NCBI GenBank assembly: GCA_024401515.1
Contig: JAKSKY010000014.1
Coordinates: 1-37,042, forward strand
DNA length: 37,042 nucleotides
Source of the DNA: Paludibacteraceae bacterium
GTDB lineage: Bacteria > Bacteroidota > Bacteroidia > Bacteroidales > Paludibacteraceae
Direction of reading: 5' to 3'
Shown here: piece after piece, positions 24,336 through 33,181 of the stretch
Position numbering within the stretch: the stretch's first letter is position 1
How the letters are laid out: each line of letters begins with the position of its first letter
The notes under the pieces: generated by a model
What the model was told of the DNA's origin: nothing
Seen by the model: the letters and a program-made list of their open reading frames with translations, nothing else
Database searches by the model: none
Translations under genes and position numbers: made by a program

Positions 24336-25079
24336 ATGGTGGATATGGAAGAGAACAAATTTAACGTGTTGAAAACAACCGAGCAACTCCAAAAGATTTA
24401 TCTCGATGTGTTTACCTCTCCGCAAACCGCTAATTGGATAGAAGCGATTTTTGAGGTGTTGAATGATGGGACCGAAGATTTCATACAATATTTCTTTAAT
24501 GGAAAGAATAGTGTTGGCTTAGAGGAATACTTGCACTTGGCTCTCCTTGGATTGAGCCACAACCAAATTGTCCGTCGGGAGAAATCCTCCTTCAACGCAT
24601 TTTATGACCAAACGATAGATGCTTTGATGCAAGAAACACTTTCTATCCATCCTGACAAAGCTTTTGCGGAAAAGGTGTTGTTGACGCTTAATGTCGAAGA
24701 GGCGAACAGGGGAGGTTTGCCATTCGATTTTGAACTATGGCGGCATAGTACCATGATTAACATACAACCGATTCGAGCTAATTATTATCTCTCGACGGAT
24801 TATAGCATAGGCAATAGAATTCTTATCCATGAGGATGATCTGTCTATCTTAAACAAGGCAACCTTTAAGGAGAAACAGAAGCTTTTTCTAGACCATGGTT
24901 TGAAGCACATGAAAAGTAGTCTTTTCCCGCATACCGTCCGTATTTTTCACGATTATCAAGATTGGAATGAAGTCTCCGTTGTAGATAACAAAGTGCGGAT
25001 TGTTAGAAACTTCAAGGCTGTTCTCAAGCCAGTCTATGAAGAGATGAATAGGCGGAAGAGAGGTCGCTATAAATTCTGA
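24336..25079 (+). CDS. Hypothetical cytoplasmic protein
   Basis: The 247-residue protein has no signal peptide or membrane segment. It is mostly helical in the first half (TTEQLQKIYLDVFTSP, FEVLNDGTEDFIQYFF, ALLGLSHNQIVRREKSS) and basic at the end (NRRKRGRYKF). Starts at residue 1 or at M4 (24345) are both possible. I do not recognise a domain. It lies on the same strand as the tra operon but is separated from it by 364 bases with a separate promoter, so it is likely its own transcription unit. A link to the secretion locus is only positional. Confidence 0.7.
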   Translation: MVDMEENKFNVLKTTEQLQKIYLDVFTSPQTANWIEAIFEVLNDGTEDFIQYFFNGKNSVGLEEYLHLALLGLSHNQIVRREKSSFNAFYDQTIDALMQETLSIHPDKAFAEKVLLTLNVEEANRGGLPFDFELWRHSTMINIQPIRANYYLSTDYSIGNRILIHEDDLSILNKATFKEKQKLFLDHGLKHMKSSLFPHTVRIFHDYQDWNEVSVVDNKVRIVRNFKAVLKPVYEEMNRRKRGRYKF

Positions 25080-25194
25080 AATTAATGATAGAACCAGACT
25101 ATTATTTAAGGGTATAAGTTGGATAACACGTTGGTTGTTAAAAAAATTTCAAATGAAAACATTGATATTGTTGTATAATATCTGTGTTTATATT

Positions 25195-25267
25195 AAATTT
25201 GCGTCGTTGAAACGAGCGATATTCGTGTGTCTATTAGTGGTTTTTTATAGATACAAAATTTGCGTCG
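25195..25267 (+). repeat. Perfect 12-bp direct repeat AAATTTGCGTCG
   Basis: Copies lie at 25195-25206 and 25256-25267, 61 bases apart, in the control region of the tra operon. The first overlaps a -7-like box (TAAATTTG), so a protein bound there could compete with RNA polymerase. Inference only. Confidence 0.6.
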
Positions 25268-25389
25268 GTAATTGTGTGGGAGATTTGCTATCAGTATTAT
25301 GTGTTCTGTCCAATAATCAAAAGCATATTACTTTTTAGCTTGAGTAGATGATATATTTATATTAAATACTTAAAAAATTAAAATATTAT

Positions 25390-25419
25390 TTTGATTTTAA
25401 TGTTTAATCCGTATATTTG
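25390..25419 (+). promoter_or_regulatory. Promoter of the tra (T4SS) operon
   Basis: TTTG (25390-25393), 18 bases, then TATATTTG (25412-25419). This is the best match to the Bacteroides -33/-7 consensus in the window and gives a leader of about 18 bases before traE. Confidence 0.65.
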
Positions 25420-25443
25420 CAGTGTAAATAATACACAATTAAT

Positions 25444-25746
25444 ATGAAAAGAAAATTTTTAACAGTAGGTCTAGTGATGACCAACTTTTTAATGGGCTTT
25501 GCCCAAAGTAATTCTACCCGTCAAGCTGCATTGCAGAACGTCGAGACGGATATCAAAGGATATTTTGACGTGGCTTGTGGAATCTTTTATGCTATCTGTG
25601 CGATCATGGCCTTGGTTGGCGCATTCAAGGTTTATTCCAAATGGAGTAGTGGCGACCCTGACACGACGAAGGTTGCTGTGGGATGGTTCGGTTCCTTGAT
25701 TTTTGTGGCGGTGGTCGTTACCTTGATTAAATCGTTCTTCGCATAA
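25444..25746 (+). CDS. traE: Conjugal transfer protein TraE (DUF4134), VirB2-like
   Basis: The 100-residue protein has a signal peptide ending near GFAQ (residue 21) and two membrane segments (about 41-61 and 81-98) separated by KVYSKWSSGDPDTTK. This is the DUF4134 TraE pattern, taken to be the VirB2-like pilin/pore component of Bacteroides conjugation systems. It is the first gene after the operon promoter. An AT-rich six-pair hairpin (25746-25765) lies between it and traF and might lower downstream expression or stabilise the pilin message. Confidence 0.85.
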   Translation: MKRKFLTVGLVMTNFLMGFAQSNSTRQAALQNVETDIKGYFDVACGIFYAICAIMALVGAFKVYSKWSSGDPDTTKVAVGWFGSLIFVAVVVTLIKSFFA

Positions 25747-25784
25747 TTATTGTTGTTTGAATAATAACACTTATTCGTGGTTTT

Positions 25785-26099
25785 ATGGAATATGCTATCA
25801 ACAAGGGGGTGAATCGTCCCTTAGATTTTTATGGCCTTAAGGAGACGTACATTTTTTATTTCGTAGGAGGAATCTTATGTGCTATTGTAGCTTATTTCAT
25901 ATTACAATTCATTAGTAATTGGGTGGCTATACCAGTTGCGCTTGTTATAGCCATCCTTTCTTATGTTGTCACCTATTATCTTAATAACAAGTTTGGTGCC
26001 AATGGATTGTCTAAGCGAATGGCTCAAAATGCATGTCCCAAACGTGTTCAAATGAAAAGAGTTTCTGGTCTTTTGCGAAAAGGAGGTGTTGATCGATGA
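25785..26099 (+). CDS. traF: Conjugal transfer protein TraF (DUF4133), VirB3-like
   Basis: The 104-residue protein has the N-terminal NKGVNRPLDFYGLK motif typical of DUF4133, then two adjacent membrane segments (about 22-43 and 46-66) and a basic C-terminal tail. It corresponds to the VirB3-like inner-membrane component that works with the VirB4 ATPase. Its stop overlaps the traG start (ATGA), the arrangement normally seen in these operons. Confidence 0.85.
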   Translation: MEYAINKGVNRPLDFYGLKETYIFYFVGGILCAIVAYFILQFISNWVAIPVALVIAILSYVVTYYLNNKFGANGLSKRMAQNACPKRVQMKRVSGLLRKGGVDR

Positions 26100-28606
26100 A
26101 CTTCAATGTGAAATCGAATCAATTGGAGCGTTGTTTCCCTTTGTTGGCTTATGAGAATGGCCTACTAGTCTCTAAGTCAGGTGACGTCACTCGTTTGTTT
26201 GAGGTGATCTTGCCGGAGGTGTACACCTCTTCTGATTCCGAGATAGATGCCATGAATGAATGTTGGTGTAGGGCAATTCGAGTCTTGCCCACCTATTCCA
26301 TTGTTCACAAACAGGACATATTCACTGAATCGATATGGAAAGATCGTAATGTCCCGAATCATTTTTTGCAAAGAGCTTCCGCTAAACATTTTGAGGGTAG
26401 AAAAATCTTGAGACATAGATGTTTCCTTTATGTGACGCTCTCTACAAAAAATGGGTTGAGAACGACGGCTTCCGCCAATTTCATTCTTCGTAATAGGTTG
26501 GTTCCTCAAAGCGTGATGGAGAGTTCAAAAATTGACAATTTCAATGATTGCGTGGGACAGATGGTGAATATTTTGCAGTCTGGTGGTTTCCCATGTAGGG
26601 AGTTGTCGGAAGCGGAGGTGGTTGGAACCGAAAAACACTTTGGGGTCATAGAACAATATATGACGCTGAATTATTCGGGGAAAGATGAAATCCTCTATGA
26701 CCTTCATACGAATGAGGATGACTTGATGATTGGTGACCGATATGTCTCTTGTTTTTCATTGGGCGAATTGACCGATTTACCCAATGTGGTGATGACTAGC
26801 AGACGAAATGATAAGTTGTCGACGGATGTCTCTACGTTGGCGAACTGTTTTACCTATGAATTAAGTCTCAAATTGCCGTTTGACCACATTTATAACCAGT
26901 ACATCTTTGTGGATGACTCCAATGAAAATCTTCGCGATCTGGAGCGGCAGGGGCGAAAGATGGAGTCCCTATCAGCCATATCGAGGGAGAATGCGGTAAA
27001 TAAGGAGTTCAATGATGATTATTTGACACAGGCGCAGGTGATGAAGGAACATAGTATTCATGCGGCATTTAATGTGTTGTTGTGGGACAATTCCTATACA
27101 CGTCTATTGGAAAAGAATTCGCAAGTGGGAGGCGTATTGTCTAATTTGGATTGCCAGGTATCAAAAACAGAGGTGATTGTTCCCCACATATTTTGGGCGG
27201 GTATTCCAGGTGCCGCCTCGAACTATCCATCGGAGATGAAATTCCTCTCTTTTATAGCACCGAGTGTTTGTTTCTTCAACATGGAGAGTAATTATCGTGA
27301 TATTTCTGGAGCGGAAGGGTTGGGATTGAAGTTGACTGATCGTATCAGTGGTTTCCCTGTACGGGTGGACGTGAGCGATGAACCCGTGAAACGAGGGTGG
27401 GCAAGTGCTAAGAACAAATTCATATTAGGACCTTCCGGTTCTGGTAAGTCCTTCTTTACCAACGTGATGATGGCACAAAAATATGAACAGGGTGAGCATT
27501 TGGTCATAGTGGATGTCGGAGATTCTTATTTAGGACTTTGTCAACTGATTCACGAACAAACGCAAGGAGAGGATGGGGTCTATTTTACATATAAGGAGAA
27601 CGAACCCATTTCCTTCAATCCGTTTTTTGTGGAGGATTATGTCTACACGGAAGAGAAATTGGTGCAACTACTTTCTTTGATATGTATTTTGTGGAAAAAC
27701 GAACATGAAGAGATTACGAAGGCGGAAGAGACTCATATTGAAACAGCCCTTAACTTCTATATACAAATCATACAAGAGCACAGGAACATCTTTCCTTGCT
27801 TTAATTCATTCTACGCCTTCTTGTCCAAACAGTTCAAAGAGTACATTCAGCGACAGTCTGTGAGGATTGAGAATTTTGATATCGACAATCTGATACAAGT
27901 TCTTGCTCCTTATGCCAAAGGAGGCAAATATGAGTATCTGCTTAATTCTAAGGATCGATTAGACCTATTGCACAAACGATTTGTGGTTTTTGAGTTGGAC
28001 AATATTAAGGATCACAAGGTTTTATTTCCCGTAGTGACCATTGTTTTGATGGATACTTACATTGCGAAGATGCGCAGGTTGGCTCCGAATGAGCGGAAGG
28101 TGATCTTAATAGAGGAGGCGTGGAAAGCTATTTCGAAGAGTGGCACGGCTGAGTTTATCAAGTATCTCTATAAGACGGTAAGAAAGCACAATGGAGAGGT
28201 GATGGTGGTCACGCAGGAGGTGGGCGATATTATTGGCAATGAGATCATAAAGGATGCGATTATCAATAATGCTGACGAGAAGATTCTTTTGGATCAGAGT
28301 AAGTTTTTGAATCGATTTGATGAGATTCAATCAACACTGGCATTGTCGGAAAAGGAGAAGGCCTTGGTACTTTCCATTAATCGGGATTTGCGATGTAATG
28401 GCCAACGATCTAAGTATAAAGAGGTTTTTATCTCCTTTAATTCTGTGTTTTCGGCCGTTTATGGTGTCGAGGTGTCTCCAGAAGAGTATTTGACCTTCTC
28501 AACGACAAAGGAGGAAAAGGGTGTTGTTCTGCAATATGCCCAAGAATTGGGTTCTATGCGTAAGGGAATTGAGAAATACATTAGTGAACATAAATTGAAG
28601 AGTTGA
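26096..28606 (+). CDS. traG: Conjugation ATPase TraG (VirB4 family)
   Basis: The 836-residue protein is the VirB4-type ATPase of Bacteroides conjugation systems. The Walker A motif is GPSGSGKS (residues 445-452) and Walker B is VILIEEAW (669-676); KYLYKTVRKHNGEVMVVTQEVGDI is the motif C region. The length matches TraG (about 830-840). The ATPase energises assembly and substrate passage at the inner membrane. All key residues appear intact, so the machine is unlikely to be decayed. An AGGAGG site lies just before the start and traF overlaps by four bases. It should not be confused with VirD4-type coupling proteins called TraG in other systems; none of that type is seen here. Confidence 0.95.
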   Translation: MNFNVKSNQLERCFPLLAYENGLLVSKSGDVTRLFEVILPEVYTSSDSEIDAMNECWCRAIRVLPTYSIVHKQDIFTESIWKDRNVPNHFLQRASAKHFEGRKILRHRCFLYVTLSTKNGLRTTASANFILRNRLVPQSVMESSKIDNFNDCVGQMVNILQSGGFPCRELSEAEVVGTEKHFGVIEQYMTLNYSGKDEILYDLHTNEDDLMIGDRYVSCFSLGELTDLPNVVMTSRRNDKLSTDVSTLANCFTYELSLKLPFDHIYNQYIFVDDSNENLRDLERQGRKMESLSAISRENAVNKEFNDDYLTQAQVMKEHSIHAAFNVLLWDNSYTRLLEKNSQVGGVLSNLDCQVSKTEVIVPHIFWAGIPGAASNYPSEMKFLSFIAPSVCFFNMESNYRDISGAEGLGLKLTDRISGFPVRVDVSDEPVKRGWASAKNKFILGPSGSGKSFFTNVMMAQKYEQGEHLVIVDVGDSYLGLCQLIHEQTQGEDGVYFTYKENEPISFNPFFVEDYVYTEEKLVQLLSLICILWKNEHEEITKAEETHIETALNFYIQIIQEHRNIFPCFNSFYAFLSKQFKEYIQRQSVRIENFDIDNLIQVLAPYAKGGKYEYLLNSKDRLDLLHKRFVVFELDNIKDHKVLFPVVTIVLMDTYIAKMRRLAPNERKVILIEEAWKAISKSGTAEFIKYLYKTVRKHNGEVMVVTQEVGDIIGNEIIKDAIINNADEKILLDQSKFLNRFDEIQSTLALSEKEKALVLSINRDLRCNGQRSKYKEVFISFNSVFSAVYGVEVSPEEYLTFSTTKEEKGVVLQYAQELGSMRKGIEKYISEHKLKS

Positions 28607-28607
28607 T

Positions 28608-29258
28608 ATGATACGTGTGAAATATCTAATTTTCCTGTTGGGGGTATTGTTGGGAAGCCAAGCCTATGCGCAAGTGGTGATTGTCTCCAATCCTTCCGCG
28701 ATTGCTCAATCCGCCGCTCAGTTTTGTGAGGAGATGGCGGTTGCGTCAGATCAGAAAGTGACGTTGTTGAATCAGGTAAAAGAAATGTTGGAGCAGTCTA
28801 AATTCATGAAAGAGAATGCTGATAAGTTTAAGAAATGTATGAAATGGGTGAAGAATGCCCGAGCAGCTGTCGAACTTTTGGATAAAGTCAAGAAGCTAAA
28901 GGATAACTATGTCCATTTTTATGAACAGGTGAGGAATTGTGACATCTTGAGCAAAACTGAACGTAACAATCTTGTTTACAATGCGAATTTGATCGTTCAG
29001 GAATCGTCTGAGGTATATGAGGAAGCAAAGACAATCATCAGTGAGTTTACGGGGAAAGAAGATGCCGGTTTAACCTCTTTTGAGCGTATCCAATTGATGG
29101 AGAAGCTGGGGGAGAAGATTGAAAAATTGAACGGCAAGATCAATGTGATCAGATCGTATGTGAAAACGGAAGTTGAAAAACGTCGGGAGGTGATTAACCT
29201 TTCAATGAGTATGTATAATCAATTTTGTCCTTCCCAGTATCGCATTAATTGTAAATAA
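28608..29258 (+). CDS. traI: Conjugal transfer protein TraI (DUF4141), VirB5-like
   Basis: The 216-residue protein has a signal peptide (YLIFLLGVLLGSQAYAQ, cleavage near residue 21), the VVIVSNPSAIAQSAAQF start of the mature DUF4141 domain, and long helices (about 45-100 and 150-195). It is expected in the periplasm as the VirB5-like or minor pilus component. It starts one base after the traG stop and ends 14 bases before traJ. Confidence 0.8.
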   Translation: MIRVKYLIFLLGVLLGSQAYAQVVIVSNPSAIAQSAAQFCEEMAVASDQKVTLLNQVKEMLEQSKFMKENADKFKKCMKWVKNARAAVELLDKVKKLKDNYVHFYEQVRNCDILSKTERNNLVYNANLIVQESSEVYEEAKTIISEFTGKEDAGLTSFERIQLMEKLGEKIEKLNGKINVIRSYVKTEVEKRREVINLSMSMYNQFCPSQYRINCK

Positions 29259-29272
29259 AAGGAGACTATAAA

Positions 29273-30295
29273 ATGGTTTTGAGTATCAGTGCGAAATGTT
29301 TTGAGTCGATTCCCGATTATGCCCAAAGATTGGATAAGATCCTAGCGTTATGCATTAAAGATGTGGGTGGCGTGGAGAGAGTCGCCATATTGATGTGTAG
29401 CTTGTTTGCTTTGCTATATATTGGAAATATGGTGTGGCAAAGTTGGTGTAAGGGAGAGTCCATCAATATTTATGCTATGTTTAGGCCTTTTGTGGTGGGT
29501 CTCGTCATCTCCAACTTCACGTTGTTTGTTGGTGTGTTGGATGATGTTTGTGGTTGGATGAACATACCTGCGCAATCATTGGTCTCCTCTTGTGCACAAA
29601 AGGGGAAGGATGGGATGTCTAATAATTTGAAAGAGAAGCAAAAGGCTTTGATGGATAGGAATCGGAAACACAAGGCGGAGGAGATTAACGACGGAGACGT
29701 CATTACCAATGGTGAAGTGACTTATTGGGATATGGAAGAGTATGCGAATGACCAAGAAGGTAAGGGAGAGGAATCTTCATCTTGGAAGGATGCTTTGGCC
29801 AACTTGATAGTGAGTGGCATTATGAAGGGCCTTACGGATATTCTCTCTTTGATTTCATTGGTCTTTGCTGTCGGAATTCTAACAGTTGCGTTTACATCAA
29901 AACTGATTCTGATCTATTTAGGCCCATTTGCGTTCGCCCTTTCGTTGATTCCATATTTTTCGAGATCGTTGCCTAATTGGATCGGTAGATATATAACCGT
30001 GAGCTTATATGCTCCGTGCATCAATATTATATGTTTCGCGATTCTTTGTATCATGCAACATTCGATGCCTTCCGTTAGCAATGATGCTGAAATCGGGATG
30101 GGTTATGGTGTTATTTTATCATTGGCTTCCACCTTATGCTTTTTGTCTATCCCCTCATTGTCCAATTACATTGTGGAGAGTTGTGGCGCGGGTGGCGTTA
30201 CAGGGGAAAGTAGGCATGCGGCAATGAATGTAATGAATAAAGTGAAAGGCAGATTCTTTTCAAAAAGGCAAGGGGAAGTAGCTAAAGAACAGTAA
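29273..30295 (+). CDS. traJ: Conjugal transfer protein TraJ, VirB6-like
   Basis: The 340-residue polytopic membrane protein has hydrophobic segments near residues 38-57, 73-93, 185-230 and 240-300, with a hydrophilic cytoplasmic loop at about 110-170. The LGPFAFALSLIPYF...W..RYITVSLY.P segment is typical of TraJ/TrbL-VirB6. It forms part of the inner-membrane channel. A good ribosome site (AAAGGAG) precedes the ATG. The central hydrophilic loop rich in K, E and D (about 112-165) looks longer than I would expect. Confidence 0.85.
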   Translation: MVLSISAKCFESIPDYAQRLDKILALCIKDVGGVERVAILMCSLFALLYIGNMVWQSWCKGESINIYAMFRPFVVGLVISNFTLFVGVLDDVCGWMNIPAQSLVSSCAQKGKDGMSNNLKEKQKALMDRNRKHKAEEINDGDVITNGEVTYWDMEEYANDQEGKGEESSSWKDALANLIVSGIMKGLTDILSLISLVFAVGILTVAFTSKLILIYLGPFAFALSLIPYFSRSLPNWIGRYITVSLYAPCINIICFAILCIMQHSMPSVSNDAEIGMGYGVILSLASTLCFLSIPSLSNYIVESCGAGGVTGESRHAAMNVMNKVKGRFFSKRQGEVAKEQ

Positions 30296-30301
30296 TATAT
30301 T

Positions 30302-30925
30302 ATGTTGAAATCATTAGTGAATATAGAATCCGCATTTTCGCATGTGAGATGGTTTACGATTCTTTTATTAGTGTCACATCTCCTTGTGGCGCTATCCGTG
30401 ATAGGCTTTTCGTTGCGGTTTAAGAATCGTCAAGCGGATAAAATCTATGCGCTGCAAGGAGAGGAGTCGGTTATGTGCGCATTAAATCAAAATACGACGG
30501 AGAATAGACCTGTTGAGGCCAAGGCGACGATTGAGATGTTCCATCAATACTTTTTTAATTTATACCCTAGTATGGAGTCTATAAAGTTTCAGATGGAACG
30601 TGCTTTGTCGATGGCGGATAATTCTGCATATAGTATGTATGAGAATATGTCTTTAAATGGTTTTTATCGTCAGATGGTTGAGGCAGGCATCCAATGTCAA
30701 TATAAATGTGATAGTGTGGTGACTGATTTTTCGCGATATCCTTATGGAGCGGTTATGTATGGGAAAACGGCTATTATACGACGATCTTCCACGACCATTC
30801 GAGAGTTGATTACTTCGTGCGAACTTAGGAATTGTCCACGCTCGGAGTCCACTCCTAATGGGTTCTTGATAGAGAATCTCCAAGTGATCAGTAATAAGGA
30901 TATAGAATTAAATACATTGTATTGA
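30302..30925 (+). CDS. traK: Conjugal transfer protein TraK, VirB8-like (copy 1)
   Basis: The 207-residue protein has one N-terminal membrane segment (about 17-37) and a periplasmic VirB8-like domain. Family motifs are FHQYFFNLYPS, NGFYRQMV, CDSVV, YGKTAIIRRSSTTIRELIT, and the ending PNGFLIENLQVISNKDIEL, which is nearly the canonical TraK ending. The length matches (about 207). It is one of two tandem traK-type genes and the closer to the canonical form. Confidence 0.9.
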   Translation: MLKSLVNIESAFSHVRWFTILLLVSHLLVALSVIGFSLRFKNRQADKIYALQGEESVMCALNQNTTENRPVEAKATIEMFHQYFFNLYPSMESIKFQMERALSMADNSAYSMYENMSLNGFYRQMVEAGIQCQYKCDSVVTDFSRYPYGAVMYGKTAIIRRSSTTIRELITSCELRNCPRSESTPNGFLIENLQVISNKDIELNTLY

Positions 30926-30926
30926 G

Positions 30927-31583
30927 ATGAATGATATTTCTAGATCTTTTGCTCTTGTGAGGGTTGTCCTAGCTTTATTTGTCATTATCACGACGATTTT
31001 CACAATTGGAGTGTTGTATTACACATTCGAATCCGCAGATAAGGAACGATATGCTGTTTATGTTGTGGATAGTCGGAACACGTTAAAATTGGCTTTGACT
31101 GAAGATGTGAAGATTAATCGGAAGGCGGAAGCGGAGGCGATTGTGAAGCGTCTGCACGAGTTGCTGTTTGTACTCTCTCCCAATGCGGATTTCATTAAGA
31201 ATAACCTGGAGACGGCGCAATATTTGTCTGGCAATGACGTAAAAGGCTATTGTAACTCAATGAAGGAGAATGGTTTCTATAACTCTTTGGTCGCCAATGG
31301 CATATCAACTGAATTCCTTTGTGATAGTATTATTGTACAGCAGGATGACAAGTATGAATATAAGGCTATTCTTTATGGGAAAACATCCTTGGTGTCAAGT
31401 GATAAGATTGTTTTTAGAAAATTTGTGACGGAAAGTTTCTTGCAAGGATGTGTAAGGGATGAACTAGATCCTCAAGGATTCCTAGTTGAGAGATGGCGAA
31501 TCGTTAGTCAAGAAGAATTAGGGGTTGTTGAACGTCAAAAGTATAGCCCTGTGGTTGATCAAGATACATTGACAAATAATTGA
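30927..31583 (+). CDS. Second TraK/VirB8-like protein (tandem paralog)
   Basis: The 218-residue protein has the same plan as the preceding gene: a membrane segment (about 11-32), then the periplasmic VirB8-like domain with aligned motifs (VKRLHELLFVLSPN, ENGFYNSLV, FLCDSIIV, LYGKTSLV, LDPQGFLVERWRIVSQEEL). It starts one base after copy 1 stops. Divergence between copies is high (only motif residues are shared), so the duplication is old or the second copy came from another system. It lacks the double-arginine motif IIRRSS of copy 1 and has an additional C-terminal tail. A hetero-oligomeric VirB8 ring is one possibility. Confidence 0.8.
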   Translation: MNDISRSFALVRVVLALFVIITTIFTIGVLYYTFESADKERYAVYVVDSRNTLKLALTEDVKINRKAEAEAIVKRLHELLFVLSPNADFIKNNLETAQYLSGNDVKGYCNSMKENGFYNSLVANGISTEFLCDSIIVQQDDKYEYKAILYGKTSLVSSDKIVFRKFVTESFLQGCVRDELDPQGFLVERWRIVSQEELGVVERQKYSPVVDQDTLTNN

Positions 31584-31594
31584 TATTAAGTGAT

Positions 31595-31987
31595 ATGGAA
31601 ATGAATGACGATGAAAAGCGCAATGACGGCGCATGTATGCCTAATGGAACGGATGACCGTCAGATGTCCGGTAATGATACCCATTATGTTCAGGATATGC
31701 TTAGAAAAGGAGTTGGTAGTGCTGAACAAAAATTGAATGCGATGTCGTTGAATAACAGGAAGAAATGGCTCCTTATTGTTTTGGGGGCCATGTTGTTGCT
31801 GACGGTTTTTAATTTTGTCCGTTCGTTTTGTGGAGAACATGAGGAGTTGTCGGTGGTACAAATGTATTCAGATTCGATTCTAGGTGGTATAGAGAATGAT
31901 GTGAAGTCTCTTTCGGTAATGAATTTGGATTCTTTATCGGAGGTGGTGGGAGAAGATTCGTCATCAAACAATTTTTATTTCAAGTAG
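31595..31987 (+). CDS. Small single-span protein at the traL position
   Basis: The frame is open from a TTG at 31580, but the ATG at 31595 is the better start (130 residues). It has a hydrophilic N-terminus, one membrane segment (about 58-75, WLLIVLGAMLLLTVFNFV) preceded by basic NNRKK, and an acidic C-terminus. The size, topology and position between traK and traM match TraL (DUF3989), but sequence similarity by eye is weak, so the symbol is left out. It is probably an inner-membrane accessory of the T4SS. Confidence 0.7.
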   Translation: MEMNDDEKRNDGACMPNGTDDRQMSGNDTHYVQDMLRKGVGSAEQKLNAMSLNNRKKWLLIVLGAMLLLTVFNFVRSFCGEHEELSVVQMYSDSILGGIENDVKSLSVMNLDSLSEVVGEDSSSNNFYFK

Positions 31988-33130
31988 ATGATGAGTGCGA
32001 AAAATAATAGAGTTGACAAACAAAAGGGGATGTTTCAAGTGGGCGGAATTTTTGTTTTCTTGACGGTAGTGGCTCTATTTTTCATCTTCGATTTGGGAGG
32101 TGAGGATAGTGAGGGGCCTAGAGAGGAGAGCGTGCCGATGGGGTTAAATGTAAATATGCCCGATCCGGGGAATGTATTCTCTTCAGAGGGGAAAATGGAG
32201 GCCGTTAGGAAAGAGCAGGGGCGGTTGGATAGGGAGCGGACGCAAATGACGGCACAGTCTGCCTCTTTTGATATGCTTCAATCTCTCTCCGCACCCAAGG
32301 AGACTCCGGTTCGTGTGGATGTGGAAAATTTATTGGATAAGATAGAGGATGAACCGGTGGCGTTCGGTTCGGGAACGTCGGGTTTGGGTGGAGAAATTCA
32401 GATGGAGAGTCGCCCTTCTTCTCAAGCGCAGATGGATGTGACGGACCGACGCATTGATTCATTAAAGCAAGAAGTGAAAAAAGTACGGGAGAAGGAGGCG
32501 TCTCGTCGGGTTCAATATGGCTTGGGGACTAAACAGGATTCTTTGTTGTTGGGCTTAAAGTCTTCGGTCAGGAAAGAGGCGATTGCCCAGGCTAAGGTTG
32601 TTGAGCAACCATCAGTCCGCCGTACTTCTTCAGGACGTGGATTCCCTGTGGATAAGTTAAACGAAAAGGTTTCTCAAAAGGGAGATATTTGTGCCGTGAT
32701 TCATGGCAATCAGCCAAGAGTCAAATCTTCATCGCAGGTGAAGATTCGATTGTGTGAGCCTATTGAACTCGAGGGTGTGGTGATTCCCCGCAATACGATT
32801 GTGGATGGTACCGCGACTTTTACGGAAAGTCGCGTGGACATTGTCATTAAGGGGGTGAAATATCAGAATCGCATCTATGCTTTCAATGGGGTGGTGTATG
32901 ATCAAGACACTAGGAGAGGCCTTTATACGGGCCGTAATCTGGTTAATGAGGCCGCTCGGGAGTCAGCGTCGGATTCCTATTCGAGAAGTATGGGCAGCGG
33001 ATTAACTGGAGTAGTTTCCAATGTGGTGGATAAAGTAGGGGATCGTTTTGACGATTGGCGAAGAAAGGTATCTTCCGATGACCACGTAGACCTTCCTGCC
33101 AATTATAAAATTTTCATAAAGATGGAGTGA
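31988..33130 (+). CDS. traM: Conjugal transfer protein TraM, VirB10-like
   Basis: The 380-residue protein has a short cytoplasmic N-terminus, a membrane segment (about 17-36), a disordered and partly coiled region (about 45-225), and a C-terminal domain with the TraM/VirB10-like core: CAVIHGNQPRVKSSSQVKIRL, GVVIPRNTIVDGTATF, RVDIVIKGVKYQNRIYAF, VYDQD..RGLY. It links the inner- and outer-membrane parts of the machine. It starts directly after the stop of the previous gene. Confidence 0.85.
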   Translation: MMSAKNNRVDKQKGMFQVGGIFVFLTVVALFFIFDLGGEDSEGPREESVPMGLNVNMPDPGNVFSSEGKMEAVRKEQGRLDRERTQMTAQSASFDMLQSLSAPKETPVRVDVENLLDKIEDEPVAFGSGTSGLGGEIQMESRPSSQAQMDVTDRRIDSLKQEVKKVREKEASRRVQYGLGTKQDSLLLGLKSSVRKEAIAQAKVVEQPSVRRTSSGRGFPVDKLNEKVSQKGDICAVIHGNQPRVKSSSQVKIRLCEPIELEGVVIPRNTIVDGTATFTESRVDIVIKGVKYQNRIYAFNGVVYDQDTRRGLYTGRNLVNEAARESASDSYSRSMGSGLTGVVSNVVDKVGDRFDDWRRKVSSDDHVDLPANYKIFIKME

Positions 33131-33181
33131 TAATTTACGCCTTAGCCTATCTGCTTTGTTTGCATTTTTAATGTGATATTT

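Larger units (their letters stand above)
25080..25443. other. AT-rich intergenic region upstream of the tra operon
   Basis: No convincing gene is present. The region holds a candidate promoter next to traE (25390-25419), a second -7-like box TAAATTTG at 25194-25201 with TTG 20 bases upstream, and a perfect 12-base direct repeat. It is probably the control region of the tra operon. No oriT-type inverted repeat was recognised. Confidence 0.6.

Noticed and set aside
25135..25338. 67-codon frame upstream of traE
   Set aside because: AT-rich, no family resemblance, and it overlaps promoter-like boxes and the direct repeats; treated as control region.
25080..25443. oriT upstream of the tra operon
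   Set aside because: No inverted repeat with a nick-site-like context was recognised and no relaxase is encoded nearby.
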